64,000 nt of DNA from Trochalopteron elliotii (GCA_024734555.1 JANPWX010000028.1:649988-713987), one strand, 5' to 3'. Positions 1 to 14,460 are shown, counted from the stretch's first letter. The notes: generated by a model from the sequence alone, not told the origin. Numbers and translations: made by a program.

Positions 1-1860
1 AGACTATGAAGAAATGCAATGCATTATGCTTAGGAAAAAGATGGTGCAAAAAATGTACCTCAGAGCTTCATCCTGGCCTTGTTTCTCCCTCTAATCCCAT
101 TATCAGAGCACACCCTTGGTGGAGTTGGACGCTCATGTACAGGCTGTGCTGCCCAAACCATCCTGCGTTCCCCAGCAAGGCTGACGGGGTCACTGCCAAG
201 GCACATTGCTGGGGCAGAGGCATAGAAGCTGCCCAGTGCCAACAAATCCAAGCCATGGCATGGCAGCACGGCCACGTGGAGAAGGACAATGTAAACAAAA
301 AACCCTGCAAGATTTCAGTACAACAGATGCAACAACTGCATCTGCTCTGCTGGCCAACACCAGCCCAGGCAGGGTGTCCCCCTCACCTCCTGGGTGCCCT
401 GGGCGATGTCCTGCTGCTCAGGGGAGCGACGCTTCACAGCCTCACCCTTCACAAGGTCCCCGCAAATTAAGTGTTTGCAGAATAACAGCAGAAAGGTAAA
501 GCAAAGCGATTTTATACTCCACCACAAGTATATCTAAAATAATACCCACTCCCACTGTGGCAGGAGAGGAAGGCTAGCTGTAATTAATTTGCTGAAGTAT
601 AGCACTTTCATTCATTAAAAACAATTCTTTGATTTAGCGCTTAACACAAAACACCCACAGACCACAGGAAATCTCTGGGCTAATTCTCCTGCCCTTTCAC
701 CTCTCACACATTCAAGCTTTCTGCTTTCTTCCTCCTGTCCATCTGCTTTAATCATTAGCAACAGCCTTGTGCAACACCTCTAACAAGTAAAGTCAGCTGT
801 CATCAGAGCATATTTAAACTCTGACTGTTAGTTTCCACTAAATCAGCTCTATGCCCACAGGCCTCATTAAGCACAGAGAAGGGCAGTAGTTGCAGGTCTC
901 AAAAAGCTCCAGGGGCAACCAGCCTTTCCCAGGCAAAATTGTGGTCCATGCAGTCTGCAGACCAGGTTTATCCTTTCCTGAGTTTTCCAAAAGCTTTGAA
1001 GTGGAAACACAATCGCTGCAGAAAACAGTCACTGCGTGACCAGCGTGCTGGGGGTAAGCCCGAGGGTGGCGGATTTGCACTGCAGGCATTTGACTGCCAA
1101 AATATACCATCATTTGGAGGGAAAAACAAGTACAGCCCTTGACAGTGGTCTAATAGGGTAAGTACAGAGAGGACTGCAGCACAACACCTGGAGAGGGTTT
1201 GACTTTGCTTGGGAAATGAGAACCCCTTTCATAACATGCTTGCTTTTCACAGCACAATGACTGTAGGAATAGAATGAAGGCAATGACAAGGGAAGCTTTT
1301 GGTGTTCAACCAGAAAAGACTCATGGGCTAAGAAGTTTGGAAAAGTCAACAGTGCTTGTCCTTGAAAACAGCACTGGCTGACATTATGTGCCCATAATAG
1401 AGCACATAATGTGAAGATGAAGTCCTGCATTGTGAAAGCATTTGCACACTTGGATGAGCTCTGCTGGAGAACAACAGACAAAATTCAGAGATGTCATGGA
1501 TACTGCTGGGTTAACCCTAAAAACCAATCAGGCAATCAGGCAAGGCATCAGATAATCAGGCAAGCCGAAGGGATACTAGGGCACTTTAGTTTCCATTGTC
1601 TTAAAAGAACCTTTGGATTTTTTAGTCATAAGTGTATCTGCTTTGTACATATCCTAGAGTGTCAAGTCAATGATTGGGTAGGCCTAGAGGAAATATATCA
1701 ATGGAAAAAGTCAAGTAAAAATCTGAGGCATTGGTCCCAGATATTAATTTTAAGTGTATATGTAAGTACACTTCTTTGGACCAGGTCCTCAAATGCTGGG
1801 AGTCTATGTACTAAAATTAGAGAAATTGCCAAGACAGACAACCCAGACAACCACACAAAG
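1..1860. other. Intergenic sequence, no supported gene
   Basis: AT-rich sequence with no recognisable protein similarity. Open frames of up to 165 codons (6-470 and 1411-1908) have no conserved features. A short reiteration of CAATCAGG occurs around 1524-1565. Confidence 0.7.
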
Positions 1861-2690
1861 AATCATCAGAATAGTTTGGATTGTAAGAGACGTTTAAAGG
1901 TGACCTAGCACAACTCCCCTGAAACAGTAGGTACATTTTCAACTAGACCACGTTGCTCCAAGCCCTGTCCAATCTGATCTTGAATATTTCTAGGGATAGG
2001 GCACCCAGTGTTTTACCATCTTCATGGTAAAAAAATTCTTCCTTATATATAGTCTAAATCTACCCTGTTTGAAACCATATTTCTTGCCCTATCACTAAAG
2101 ACACTACCAAAATTCTATTTTCACAGCTCTTTTATAAGCACCCTTTAAGTATTGAAATACCACAATAATGTCCTCCCAGAACCTTCCCTTGTCCAAGCTG
2201 AACAACCCCGGGTCTCCCAGCCTTCCCTCATTTGAAGGGTGCTCCAGCCCTCTGTTCATCATCCTGGCCCTCCTCTGGACCTTCCCCAGATCTATGGGGG
2301 ATCTTGACTAAAAGATCTATGACTTTACTGGGTTGAGGACCTCAGATGCAGCACTCCACAGTCTCTTCCCTTGGCCTGTTGACCACTTTCCTTGTCATGC
2401 AGCCCAGGATACAGTTGTCTTTCTGGGCTGCAAGCACTGGTTTATGTTCATTTTTTCATCCATTAGCACCCCCAAATACTTCTTGGCAGGACTTCTCTCA
2501 ATCCCTTCATGCTCCAGCCTGCATTGATACCAGGAGTTGCTCTGACAAAGGTGCAGCATCTTGAGCTTGGCCTGGTGAGCCTCAAGAGGTTCACATGAGC
2601 CCACTTCTCAAGGTTGTGCAGGCCCCTCTGAATGGCATCCCAAGCCTCAGGCATGTCAGCTGCATCACTGACACACCACTTGCCATTCAA
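1861..2690 (-). mobile_element. CR1 LINE fragment, minus strand, 5'-truncated
   Basis: The plus strand reads as the reverse complement of the CR1 3' half. Phrases include a shortened version of the supporting tail (TTTAAAGGTGACCTAG), CTTCCTTATATATAGTCTAAATC, CCAAGCTGAACAACCC, GGCCCTCCTCTGGACC and GCAGCCCAGGATACAG. The CR1 3' end lies at the left near 1861 and homology fades near 2690. Frames are broken by stops, so it is a dead copy. Confidence 0.88.
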
Positions 2691-5600
2691 CAGAATACAT
2701 AGGTTATGTGTCTTCATTTTGGAACAACAACAGCAGAAAAGTGATATTACAGAGCAACAGACAGCATTGTAAGTGGCATGGCAAAGAGAAATAAGAAATT
2801 ATTATTTACTGTTTGGACATAGCCACACTGTCTTTGAACCTACTCTTTTGCCCTGTGCCACCTGTGAAATTTTCTCATGGTTAAAATGCCTGTAGAGAAG
2901 TAGATTTCAACACTGCATGTGGTTAAGCTACAGAGTCCAAAAAAGAAACAAACAGATTTATGGAAAATAGGTCTATCTCAGTTCATTGATCACAGTGGAT
3001 GACAGCATAGGGCATCACTAAGGCACTGATAACTAAAGGCTGGGAAGGCGGGTAAAGCTCTACATGCCTCGTGTTAGTATTCTATCCCTTCATGCCTGCT
3101 GCCAACCACTGTTAGAAGCAAGATACTGTGTCTGAGTGATCTTCAGCTTTTCCAGTGCCAAGACCATGCTCATGTTCTCCTGAGAACTTAAAAACTCATA
3201 GGACATCTTGCCAGGTATTGAATTCAAACATTAAACTTATAGACTGAAACAGTGCAAAGCAAACAAATTAATAAGCAGTGAAAACTTATGTTCCCATCAC
3301 AGGATTGCCAAATTATCACCTGATATCTTGAACAGTGCTTTTAATCTCCAGCATACTTTACTTATTAGCTGGTGGAATGGTGGCAAGTCTACGGAGGAAA
3401 TTATCCTGAGCTTCAGAAAATAAGGTATGCTTCCCTTAGGGCAGCAACAGATTCGGGTTACCCTGACTATGCACTCTATAAATGGGTATATTGAATGAAA
3501 TAAGTTTGAATGTTTCAATAAAGTTGAATTACTAGCATTAATATAAGCATAATTAAAGTTATATCAGCACCTCTGTTCTGAAATTGCATCTTAGCAGGTC
3601 AGTTTCAAAGGTGTACTTTGGACAGAAGTTTTATTAAGTAAAAATAATCTGTGCTGAGGATGGTCCTAGAGGTGCTCCAGAAGGTGTAGCTACAGTCAGA
3701 GCTCCTGACTTCAGGCACCAGGCTCCTTCCCTCCACCTCCCTCTGGAAAAGCCTGGAGCTTTCAGTGTTTAAAGACTCAGGGAATGCCTTGGACCAGCCT
3801 CCCAATGAAGGCACTCTTCCATATATCTGCTGAAATTAATCTGACTGGTTTCTGCCTTCTTACACCTCTCTAAATGGCCACATTTTAAAATACACACATA
3901 CACAGTGCACATGAGAACATTTCACATTTGGGTTTGCAATTTAATGGTTTTGCTTGCTCTGTTATGGTTTCTTGCACCAGATGTAGGAATGTTGAGACAT
4001 ATGGAAAACAAAATCAGCTACAGCAAGAACAAGCTACCAGTCATCATTGTAGGTTACTCAGAGATAGGTAAACAAGATTAAAGACAACATCAACCAATTG
4101 ACAGAAGGATTTTCTGGAGCACCAGTGCTTCTTCTTTCATTATCAGCTTCCACAGCCCATAACACTGTAATGCTGTGCCATGCTTGCTCGGTTCTTCAAA
4201 GGAAGCAATTCCAGAAGAAATTCTATGATGACAGTCTGCAACTATATAATCTATCATGAAAGTTTCAAGATGATACCAGTTAAATGAGATTTAAGGTTAT
4301 TCATAGCCTGGTCCCTGAGGTGGACACATGTGGAGCAATACCTCCTGCTAAGACAGCTGGCCAGAGCTTTTCTGCAGCACCCCTCTGTTCCTCCTCTGTG
4401 TGCTCTATGTGGCAGCCAAACCAAGCAGTGCTGCTGAGAAGCTTGGAGGTGACAGGTTGTGTACAAGTGGCTGTGGTGGTGTTGAGAGCAAGGTGGGTCC
4501 CTGCCCATGGGCTTAGCCAGCCTCTCAGTTGCGTTTTGGATCCCCAGCCTCTGGCTTCCTCTCAATACCTCAGCCACCTTGTTCAAACCTGACTTAAGTA
4601 TGCCTGCACTGCATCATGCTGCCAGCTGCACTCACCATCCCAAACACACAGCAGGCACTCTTGGCTCCAGAGATAACCCATTGCCTGTGGTCATGCACAG
4701 AAAACTCTGGTTTTCCAAAGCATTGACTCAAACCTTCAGGCAGGCATTAGGATCACTTACAGAAGCATACAGAATACTTTGTTTCTGTTTGTGTGTTTAC
4801 CAACTGGAGGGGGTTGTAGCATGCAATTTTGCCAAAGCAAAAAGGTGTTCCAAGAAGAGCAGCAGCAGCTGTAAGCATGCTCTGGGAATTAAATAATGGC
4901 ATCTTATAAAACTTCACAAATTGAGCCAATAAGTGTGCAATAAGTCAGTTTTGAAATTACTGTCTTATATCAAGTTTCTCTAATAAAAGTCAAATTTGTG
5001 CTTAGAAAAGCTTAAAGCCCATATGTAGGAAAACTTTACAACTCTAATGGGAGCCATGATAGAGCAGCATGTTAGTAAATACATGTGTAAGCAGCACAGT
5101 ACAAAGAGAAAAGTAGCAACATGTTAATTATCTCCCTCCTGTATTATTTTTAGTTGTCACTGTGGATGCAACTGCAGCAAAACACATGCACGTTCTGACA
5201 GCTGCTCTGTTCCACAAGGATTAAAACAGCAGAAAGACTGGCAATGTGAAAGAGACAAAACAGAGACTTTTCTTCTATAAGAATTTGTCACGTGTCCATT
5301 TAGAGATAGAAATAACTTTTTTATGTTCTCAGTGATTGATCCAGAGGAAACTTTTTTTAAAAGGAGATATATGGGTTGGAAAAGAAAGCTGTCTCATGCT
5401 GGAGAACTAATCCACAGGGATAGATTTGTTATTAACAGCCATAGGTTCTCACTTAGCTTGGATGTATTGCAAACAATTATGCTAGCATTGACAGAGGGGT
5501 AGACTTTCACATCCCAAAGGCCTCTAGCAGGCTCACCCAGCAAGCTTGGAGCCAGCCTGGAATCGAGATCTCCACCAGACAAAAGGTGAGCAAAGCTGCT

Positions 5601-8600
5601 GTTGCTTTGCAGGTGTGAGACTTGGACACTGGGCAGAAGTTCTGTCCTGCTGCTGGAGAGGTTCCAGCCATTCCATATGGAGCACAGCCAAGTAATGACA
5701 ACACATCCACTGGCTAACTGCATTTCCCAAATGGGCAAACTTTCCATGGCCTGAAACAGAAGTGAGCAAACTCATTTTGCTTATATTCTTCCTTAGCCAC
5801 AGTACAAGGCAGTACCACTCTGTGCTATCTGGATAAAGTAACCACTACGCTATTGGTTGAGCTATAATAATAAAAGTTCATCTGAAAGGATCTAGGCAAG
5901 TCCTTTGATGCCCTCTCATCTGAGCTTTTAGAGAAAAAAACATCTAATAGAGCACCAAGATAAAGGATACTATAGGACTTTTTTCCACTGAAAAACCATA
6001 CCCTTAAATAGGAAAGGCGAAAAGACAAAGAACAGCAGTTTACAAGGTAGTTTCAGATACTACTTAATCCAGCAAATTATGGGATAAATAGAGCCCCTTA
6101 CCCATGCAGTCATCCCTACATCCACCAAACCTCAGCAATCTATCCCAGGATAGAATAACTTCTCACCTAGAAGACATTAAACACAATGAGGCAAATAAAC
6201 AAAGCTGTGCATAACTAAACTGGAGATGTTGCATAAAAAAGGGTTACAGAGTACCTAATCCAAAAGGGCATTCAAGAGTACAAGCCTTAATGAGTCCAGA
6301 GTTAAGTTCCACACTATGATGAGCCTTTAAGATATAGCTTCATCATTTCTTAGATTATATGACTCCAACTCAGCCCATTGGATTTTGTGATTTTGGTTCA
6401 TAAGCATTTGACCCATGCATCACAGAGCATAAGTACCAATCCTAATATTTTTATATAGATAACATCTAGAATCTAGGCATTACAATGCCTAATTCCTTTA
6501 AGGATCTACACTTGGACTGAATGTAGGGGTCCTGGTCACCGGTTTATACACATATTTTTGTTTAATCATTTTGAGTTAATAGACAAGGCCATTTGAAAGA
6601 CTTCCTTTGCCTTCGAGGTTAAAAAAAAAAAAAAAGCTTATGTAACTTTTCCTTATCACTAGGTCTTGTAAGACCTACTGTTCTGCTTCTAGAAATTGAC
6701 AAATTATATCCTCTTCCTGTGATATGGCAACTAAAACTGTATAAATAAGTGTTTCAGATAATAATGTGTAAACAACAGATCAGGTCCTCCCACTCTGCAA
6801 ACGTAACAGGACCCCAACATTTCCTGGGCCACAGTGAGGACATAAGCAAATTATCTCCTCAAATATGCTGAAGGTCTGGACTTGGAGGCCAGAAAAAAAT
6901 CACTTTACCTGTTATATTCCACGTAACATACTGTCATCACAACAGTATGCAAGTATGGAAGCCTCTTCCCTTAGCACAGTGTCTGCCATATATGGCCCAT
7001 TGTCTGGATGAGAGTTGTGGATGCAATAATGCTTTATTTGGCTGTTGGGCTCTTCCTTTGCTTTGCTTTTGGGTAAACAGAGAGCTTGTGTTGGAAAGAC
7101 ACATACCCTCATCTTCAGTCAGGTGCAGATGATCCTTTGTTCTTGTAGTGAGTTATTCCACTGTCATGGAAGGTCCCTGCCTCAGCAAGACTTCAAGGTG
7201 AAGACCACTAACCATCTATGATCTTTCTTCCCCGAGAAGACTTTTGGCAAGTCTTCTGGAAAACCTGAGCTCAGGTCCTGTCTGTTTTTTGAAGGCAAGA
7301 ATCAGCACTTTGAACCGGATTCATAATTCAGGGGGAAAACCATTTTACTGCACATCCTTAAGATGGAAGAGCTCCCTACAGCTCCTTGGACCAGGTTTTG
7401 GGCAGCCTAATTTCACATCACCCTATGCTTAGTGTTTCCTGTGGTGGGCTGTAGGACTTCAGGCATCCAAGGCAACACAAAAACACATAAAAATTGGTTT
7501 TGGAGGAAAATGGGGGTTACTGACCCCAGGCCTGTAGGTTTCCACTCCTCAAGGTGTGGGTTTTTTTTTGATGCTTTATTCTACAGTATGACCCGGATAG
7601 TCAGGAGGTGTCCTGGATAACAGCAAATTATAGAATAACCTGCTGCAACTAGCTTGAGTTAAAAGCACTTGACTTTCAGTGGGACTTTTCAGCTCTAGCA
7701 CTCTGGATCCAAGTGCTGCTCTTCCATTTTGTCTGCAATACAGTGGCAGAAAGCTGCAGCCTTCACTGGGTACAACTAGAGGAGCATCTGGGGATATTTT
7801 TGTCAGATGTAGTGAGAAGGACTAAAATAAATAAGAATCCCAAAATCCAGTACCTGAAATAGCAACACTTGACTAGACCTTTGCAGATTTTTATCTGTGA
7901 CATTGCAGATTTTTTGCTCATTCTCTTGATGTTTTGTGTGTGCATATACAACGTGAAATAGAGAAAGGTCCTGGAACAAATAGTACAGTTTGGTTTAATA
8001 CAATAATTCACACAGGTCTGTGAAGTTGTAGTAGAATTTGATTTGCATTCTATTAGTAAAATAAATACACAGTGTTTTCAAAATTATTTTTATTTTTCCA
8101 TAAAAATATTATACCATCTATCCCTACCTTTAGAAGCTGTTCTGCCTTTGAGATGTTAAGGCTACAAAAATGTGTAACGAAGAGGTTTTTTCCTAGAATG
8201 TCACAACATGCTCTGCTCCTAAAATGGAAAGTATCACTGTCTCCATATTTCATGGTATTCTGGGGAATATGAAGTGAGCTCTTTTATGGACTAGGACAGA
8301 GGGGCATTGGAACAGCATCTGCAGGAAGTCACAGTGCAACCACTGGGGATATGGTGAAATGCAAAGAACCTCACATTTCTACTTACAGTGCTATCTGGGA
8401 AGCAATTTCCTAATAATATAAGAAGATATATGGATAGTCTGACCTATTTTTTTGTAGACTCACTGCAGCTGAGTATTTCCTGTACTGACCTGGATCCAAT
8501 ATCATAGAACCTAATAAATCAGTTAATATTTCAGGTAACTAAAATATTAAAAGATGCCTTAAAGATTTGAAATTTTTCCACACATCATAATCCAGCTTAA

Positions 8601-8649
8601 CAAAAGTAATGTGAAACATGTAAAAAGCCCCCTACTTTATTAATTTTTC

Positions 8650-8671
8650 TTTTTTTTTTTTTTTTTTTTTT
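8650..8671 (+). repeat. T22 homopolymer
   Basis: An uninterrupted run of T, preceded by CTTTTTC-like pyrimidines. No adjacent retroelement tail was recognised. Confidence 0.9.
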
Positions 8672-8720
8672 GCCTTTTTACTTGAAAGCTATTCAACTAA
8701 GCAAGGAAGCCATGGCCTTA

Positions 8721-8743
8721 GAACACTCTTTACGAGAGTGTTC
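8721..8743. repeat. 9-bp hairpin
   Basis: GAACACTCT and AGAGTGTTC form a perfect stem around TTACG. It is not followed by a T-run and lies in intergenic DNA. Confidence 0.8.
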
Positions 8744-9572
8744 AGAGACAATGTGTGTGGCACATTTAAGTGATACATAATCCCCTGTTCTTTCCCTCAG
8801 CCCCTAAGGAATACAGACATAATCTCTTGTTGTGGTAAGAGCTATTCCCCAGAATACAGATTTCATCTATACAGTGTATCTAATGTTGCTTCAGTTATTA
8901 AACATCCTGTTAGGTTCTTATCGGTTTCCAAATATAAGATTTTTTTCTGTGATTTAGCTCAAGAATTAAAATTTTCATTTGCATCACATAGGCTCCATGA
9001 TGACCCCTCAGTTTCCCTATGTATGGTGACTGTGTAAACACCCAGGAATAAATACACTTGGATTAGAACCAACTTATTTCACTTTGTTAGGCTTTGCTGA
9101 CCATGATGTAACTGAACAGGCGTCATGCTGCTTAGCCCAGGAGAATCTGTCCATTAAAGAAAAAAAAAAAAAAGTCTTCCTATTGTTTTACTAAAACAAA
9201 AGAATACCATTTTCATAGAGCCAAGGCTTCTGTAATAATCCAGCCACTCCATTTCTTGGAAGTTCAAGAAACAGTTAATTCAACATGATCTTTTAGAGAA
9301 AGCCTAGTAGCAGAAGAGCATTTGCTGAAGGCCTTTTGCTTTACTCTGGGTTTTAGTTAATTTTATACATGACAACTAGGTCATAATTCATTCCAGCCCA
9401 TTTGCAAGCCAAGAATTCTAGGATTTGTATAATTCTTTTGTAAAATGGCCAATTTCATGCAGAGCATGCAAACATTCAGAATTGCAACTGTCAGGAGACA
9501 AAATTTCCCGACAGCCAAATGGAAATAAATTCAGAAACATTTCAGTCGCTGTCTTTTATATTAGGTAAGCAC

Positions 9573-9591
9573 AAAAAAAAAAAAAAAAAAA
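9573..9591 (+). repeat. A19 homopolymer
   Basis: A19 run directly followed by an A/T-rich cluster of alternating inverted repeats up to about 9646. Confidence 0.9.
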
Positions 9592-9593
9592 GA

Positions 9594-9646
9594 TTTACCA
9601 AAAAAAAAGGGTTTTTTTTGTAATTTGGTAATTTTACCAAAAATAA
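9594..9646. repeat. Alternating TTACCAAA / TTTGGTAA inverted repeats
   Basis: TTACCAAA near 9595, TTTGGTAA near 9625 and TTACCAAA near 9635 alternate orientation, and TTGGTAA-TT-TTACCAA is a perfect 7-bp palindrome arm pair. An A8-GGG-T8 block in between can also fold. It could be a slippage or template-switch product. Confidence 0.6.
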
Positions 9647-12600
9647 TATTTTGTCATTGATCCACAGATATTAATTCAACTCCAAATCCTTAAAACTCAA
9701 GGCATTTTTCATGAAACTCTGATGGATGCTTCTGTGCTTCTAGGCTTTCCTGACTCTCCCAGCCCTGAAGATAAACAAGCAAATAAAAAGCCCTTGGTAT
9801 AGCCATAGCTAACAGCATAGTTACAGATTTTAGGTTTTGGCTGGGTTTTTTACTATTTATAAATATCCTATGAACAAGCTGTAATTTGACTGCTTATTTC
9901 TTTAATCTAAAGTAATATGATTTTCAGGTTGCAGACTAGGCACAGAATATTTACTGCAAGTATCAAGCAAAATCCATCTAAGATTTGAGCTAAGATTTCA
10001 GGTCATCACCGACAAAGCAGCAGACTAAGACCTAACCGTGTTTCCATGAATTTTAGCTATATAATATCATTATGTTTACAGACATACCAAACGCTAAAAG
10101 ATAAGTAGTTAAGCTTCCAGCTGGATCAAGGAACTCGTCACATGAGAAACATCAAAATGTTCTCTGGCATTTTTTTTAAATTTAGAAAAACGAATAAAAG
10201 GATTTTTTATTGCATTCATTTGTGCTGCTGCATTTTTTCAATAAATTCAGGCTTGACAGCATAAAGTTTATAAACACATCAGGTTTATGAATGTACAGTT
10301 TATGAACACTTTTTGCTTTAAACAAATCACTTATATATTAGGAAATTTTTCAAAAATGCCAATTGTTCACAGTGACATTTTATAAAAATATTTTTATGTG
10401 TCCTAATTAAAATAGGACATTCATTTCAAAATATCCTTCTATTTGTTTTTTATTAAAAAAGGTTAAAAAGTCCACAGATCAATAATCATTTTTAATGTTT
10501 TAGGATTTTAACTGTGCTATCCACCAAAACTACCTGAATGGTTTAGGTTTGGGATAACTTCATCCCCACCCTGTCACTCTACCCCTGCCATCAAAGTCCA
10601 ATAAAACATGTTCTGGAAGAGCTCAACTGAAAGACAAGACAGTCACAATCTTCAGTCTGAAATTAGCTGGAATTTCAGCCCTCATCAATGCCACTAGCAG
10701 GGTAGGTGATGCCCATGGGATGGTGGTGGCACCTTCCCATTAGAATGCAGCCCCACAGCACATGGCTTGGGGCAGGAACCCCTCCAGCCATGCAGTATGA
10801 TTCTGCTGCCACAGGTGGGTCAGAGCCTGAAGACTCCCTGGGGCAGAATTGCCACTTCACACCAACCTTGCTCTGAATTTGGCCAAGTCAAGCAGCTGCA
10901 ACCACACATTACTCATTTGGCAGGCAGGTTGATCCTGCAATTTGTTGAGCACATATAGGAGTCCATTAAACAAACCTTGATGCATGTGAAGAGTCCTCAG
11001 ATTCAATGCGAATACTGCAGTGACTGGGAGATTTTGGTTTCAAGAATCCCATCCTTCCCAGTACTGATCCATTCCCAGTACGTGGGAATTTTGCCATTGA
11101 ATTCCACTGGTGTTGGGGGGGTACTCCAGGGTCAGGTCAATTCTGTAATAATATGTAGGAAGACATGCATTTAACCACACCATCTGTGGTTTAACCCAGC
11201 ACTGATGTTCTGCTACAGAAAAGTTTTCTGCATGCAAAATCTGCATTTTCACTCTGTGATGTTGCAGTTACAGTCTTTGCAAGTGTCTGCTTGGATCCAC
11301 TATGAAAGTGGGATAAAACTGAAACTAGTTGAATTAAAGGTGTTCCACGTTTGCATTGGTTTAAAATTACTTTTTTTCCTAATTCCTCACAAAATACATC
11401 CTCCTGGCTAATCCTGTGAATCCAGGGAACAAAAACCCACTTCACAAAATCTGTTTCATCTGGATAATGAAATATCCAAAGGAATTAGTTTGGATAAATG
11501 CTTTGATTCAGAATTGTCTGAAGGCAGGACAAGTTAATACTGCCACTGGTGAAGATAATCCAATGAATTTGAGATAAACAGGAGATGAAATGTCTCTGGT
11601 TTAATGGATAGCTGATATTACACCTTGGCTTTCTGTCTAGAAGTCTACACTTACCATCAACAATGGGTACAGCAGACTTGAACTTCCTCATATCCACCAG
11701 ACAGTCCTGCTCATTCCCAACTATCACATATTCTTTGACTTGCAGCTACTTTTCAATGTCTGCTGCTACACATGAGTGCTGACCTACCTCAATTTCAGTG
11801 CATGTGGCTGTTGCTGTTCTGTGAGCACTGAGAGCCAGCTGGAGGCTCTACTGTGGAGCAGAAGAAAAGGTCACTACTGAAATAGCTTTCCAACAACAGG
11901 CCCTGTCTGCAGGGGCAGATGCATCTTCTCACACACATCTGCATCCCTCTGTTATCAGGGGGCTCCAGGAGGAGCAGCTGGGTCTACCTACACGTAGAAA
12001 CAGAAAAAAAAAGGGAGGATACACCCCTATAGATAGAAGAGATGGGTCAAGAGAAAGGGAAATGAAAACAGATTGGGAGAAGCCGTGGTCATTACAAGGG
12101 TCTGGAAGCCAGTTTGGATGATTTTTTCCTCCAGTTTAAAAATGCCTATTTGAAAAGAACACATATAAGCCATTTAGGAAAAATGCATTTTAAGGAAGTG
12201 ATTAAAAGAATATAAAGGCAAAGCCAGACAGTGACTCCAGGCAAAGGAGTACATATTTATCAATGTTACTTTATTTGCAGAAAAAAACAATGCAATATTG
12301 GTCAAGTAATTTCTCCCCACTGAAGACCACAAAAATATTAATTGAACAACTTACTTGACAAAAAAACTCCAGCTATTATTTAGTCAGCTGTAGTTACAGC
12401 CTAATTTATGTCCGTTTCCATTCTCATTGTTATGAGAGTTTCCCTCAGGAGCTAACAGTGTGAGATAGTACAAAAATGTTTTTATTTATTTTATATTATT
12501 GCCTACACCCAAATGCTTGATAATTGTACTAGGTTTTTTCAACTTGACAAGAGGAACACACTGAGTGAGAATTTTAATTATTTAAGAAACAAAAAAGTCA

Positions 12601-13558
12601 TGTTTTCCTCAACTCCCAACTTCTTGGACACCAGCAAACAACTAAGTAGAAAAACATCAGCCAGAAAGAAGTATTTGTGACCTCGACAGTGCACTATCTG
12701 GCTTTAATGAGATGACAAAGTACCCAGAATCCAGCTATCTACAGCAAATCTTCCAGATCATCAAGCATACAGTACCTCCAAGTCATAAAACTGAGTCTCC
12801 ATACAGCAGGCCCTGAGATCCCCATTTCAAAGCATCCCTACAACCTCCTGTTTTCACATGCACAAAAGGTGCACATGTCTTTTTTAAAAGGCCCAGAAAA
12901 GTAACCACAGTGTGAAACAAAAAATACAACAATGTCCATGGGTATCTGGGGCCACGGGGAGAATTCCCTACCTTTATGTTTTAGCTTTTTCCTTCTGGTT
13001 TTATCCTCCTCCTGGCAGCAGCCCTTTCTTACTCTCGACCTTTAGATATGCTACCTCTCTGCCACAACCCTCTTCCCACCCCCCAAAATCCTCACACATC
13101 CCTGTACATCCCTGCACATTCCCACACATCCCGTGGCAGCCAGCAAGTACACAGCAGCTGGCCATGGCCTGCCTACCCAAAAGGAAGCAGCTGAAATATT
13201 CCCTCCAGGGTTTCCCTTCAGCATGACCATCAGGAAACTTGCTGCTGACAAAGGCTCTGTGCTGGCCCCAGCAAGCAAACAGTGGCCAAAAAGCAGGGTC
13301 TCTCCCTGTAGCCCAAACAAACACAACTTACTGTAATCCCTTGCTGTCTTCTGTGCTTATACAATACAGACCTTCTTAGGTTACAAGACACTTTGAAGAT
13401 CTCACCTTCTCCCATTACGTGTCTTTTATATAAAATGTCCACAGATGTGAGTCTGCGAGCGTGTCAGAGGGCTGCGGTTAATAATTTATAAACCAATACT
13501 TCCTATCGGGCACATTGTTTAAGGCAGGGCGGCGTGGCAGCACTACCTCGCTGCAGGA

Positions 13559-13620
13559 GCACCCTCTGCTGACTCCCACGCGGGGCCGCAGCCCGAAGGC
13601 CAGTGGTGGCCCCCTGGGGC
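13559..13620 (-). promoter_or_regulatory. Two CTCF-like motifs in a GC-richer patch
   Basis: On the minus strand, 13559-13572 reads TCAGCAGAGGGTGC, matching 12 of 14 positions of the CTCF core CCASYAGRKGGCRS. Bases 13609-13620 read GCCCCAGGGGGC, about 10 of 12 against CCACCAGGGGGC. Both have the same orientation, within about 60 bp. Motif evidence only. Confidence 0.35.
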
Positions 13621-14460
13621 ACCTGCTGAGGGGCAGCCCCCGGCTGCAGGGACACTGTGTCTCGGCTTGTCCAGCCTTACAGAGACTGTTAAATCCCTTG
13701 CTCTGCAGCAAATTGCAAGGCTTAATGTCCCAGCAAAGATCAAATGAAAAGGACTGAAGTGGGAATACACTGACCTGTTACCCACAGAAACGCCATGCAA
13801 TGCAACCCTAACTCATGAAGCATCTCCTGCAGACAACCCAGCATATTTTCTGTGTGCACGCTCCAGCAATCACACTGAAAAGGCACTCCTTGAGCCAAAG
13901 GCACAAGGAAATGGTCTACATAGACACAACTGAAAATAGGCCATTGTGTGTGATACTGTATTCCCAATTCACCCCAGGTCTGAGAGGAGCACAGTGGAAG
14001 ATGTGGGCCATGTCAGATAACTCTCTGTAGGTGGGACTGATGCTCTGGGCCAGCAGTCACAGACTGAGGAGAGTCTCCTTAGGAGTGTGCACTGGGTGGA
14101 TCTTCAATGCCCCTCATGACTGTGACAGCTCTGGAGCTGCAAATGGCAGCAATAATGGTGAGAACAGTCAAACAGCATCTTCCCCAAGACAGCTGGACAC
14201 CTTTCACAATAGGATGGAAGCCAAGGCTTCAAGACCCTGGCAGGGCTGTCCATCCCTCCATGTTGCTGCTTGTGAGGCCCAGATTGCCCTTTCCTGCTGT
14301 CCTCATGCTGGGAATGAAGCTGGCTGATGCAGAATGGGAGGTGTTGCTGGGCAGCCTCGGCAAGCAGCATGACAGTGCTGTGCTGATGGTCCTACATCGT
14401 CACAGACTCCTTCACATGCACAGCACCTGAGCTAAGAGCTGCACAACCAGGAATACCTAA

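Noticed and set aside
6..470. A 154-codon plus-strand open frame at the window start
   Set aside because: Overlaps other open frames on both strands, has no recognisable motif and no supporting splice sites.
1411..1908. A 165-codon plus-strand open frame
   Set aside because: No recognisable domain. It has an ordinary intergenic base pattern and runs into the CR1 tail at its end. Consistent with chance.
11040..11727. Consecutive minus-strand open frames that could be a decayed pseudogene
   Set aside because: The predicted peptides (for example around 11485-11727) do not resemble a family I can name, and the frames do not join with plausible shifts or splice sites.
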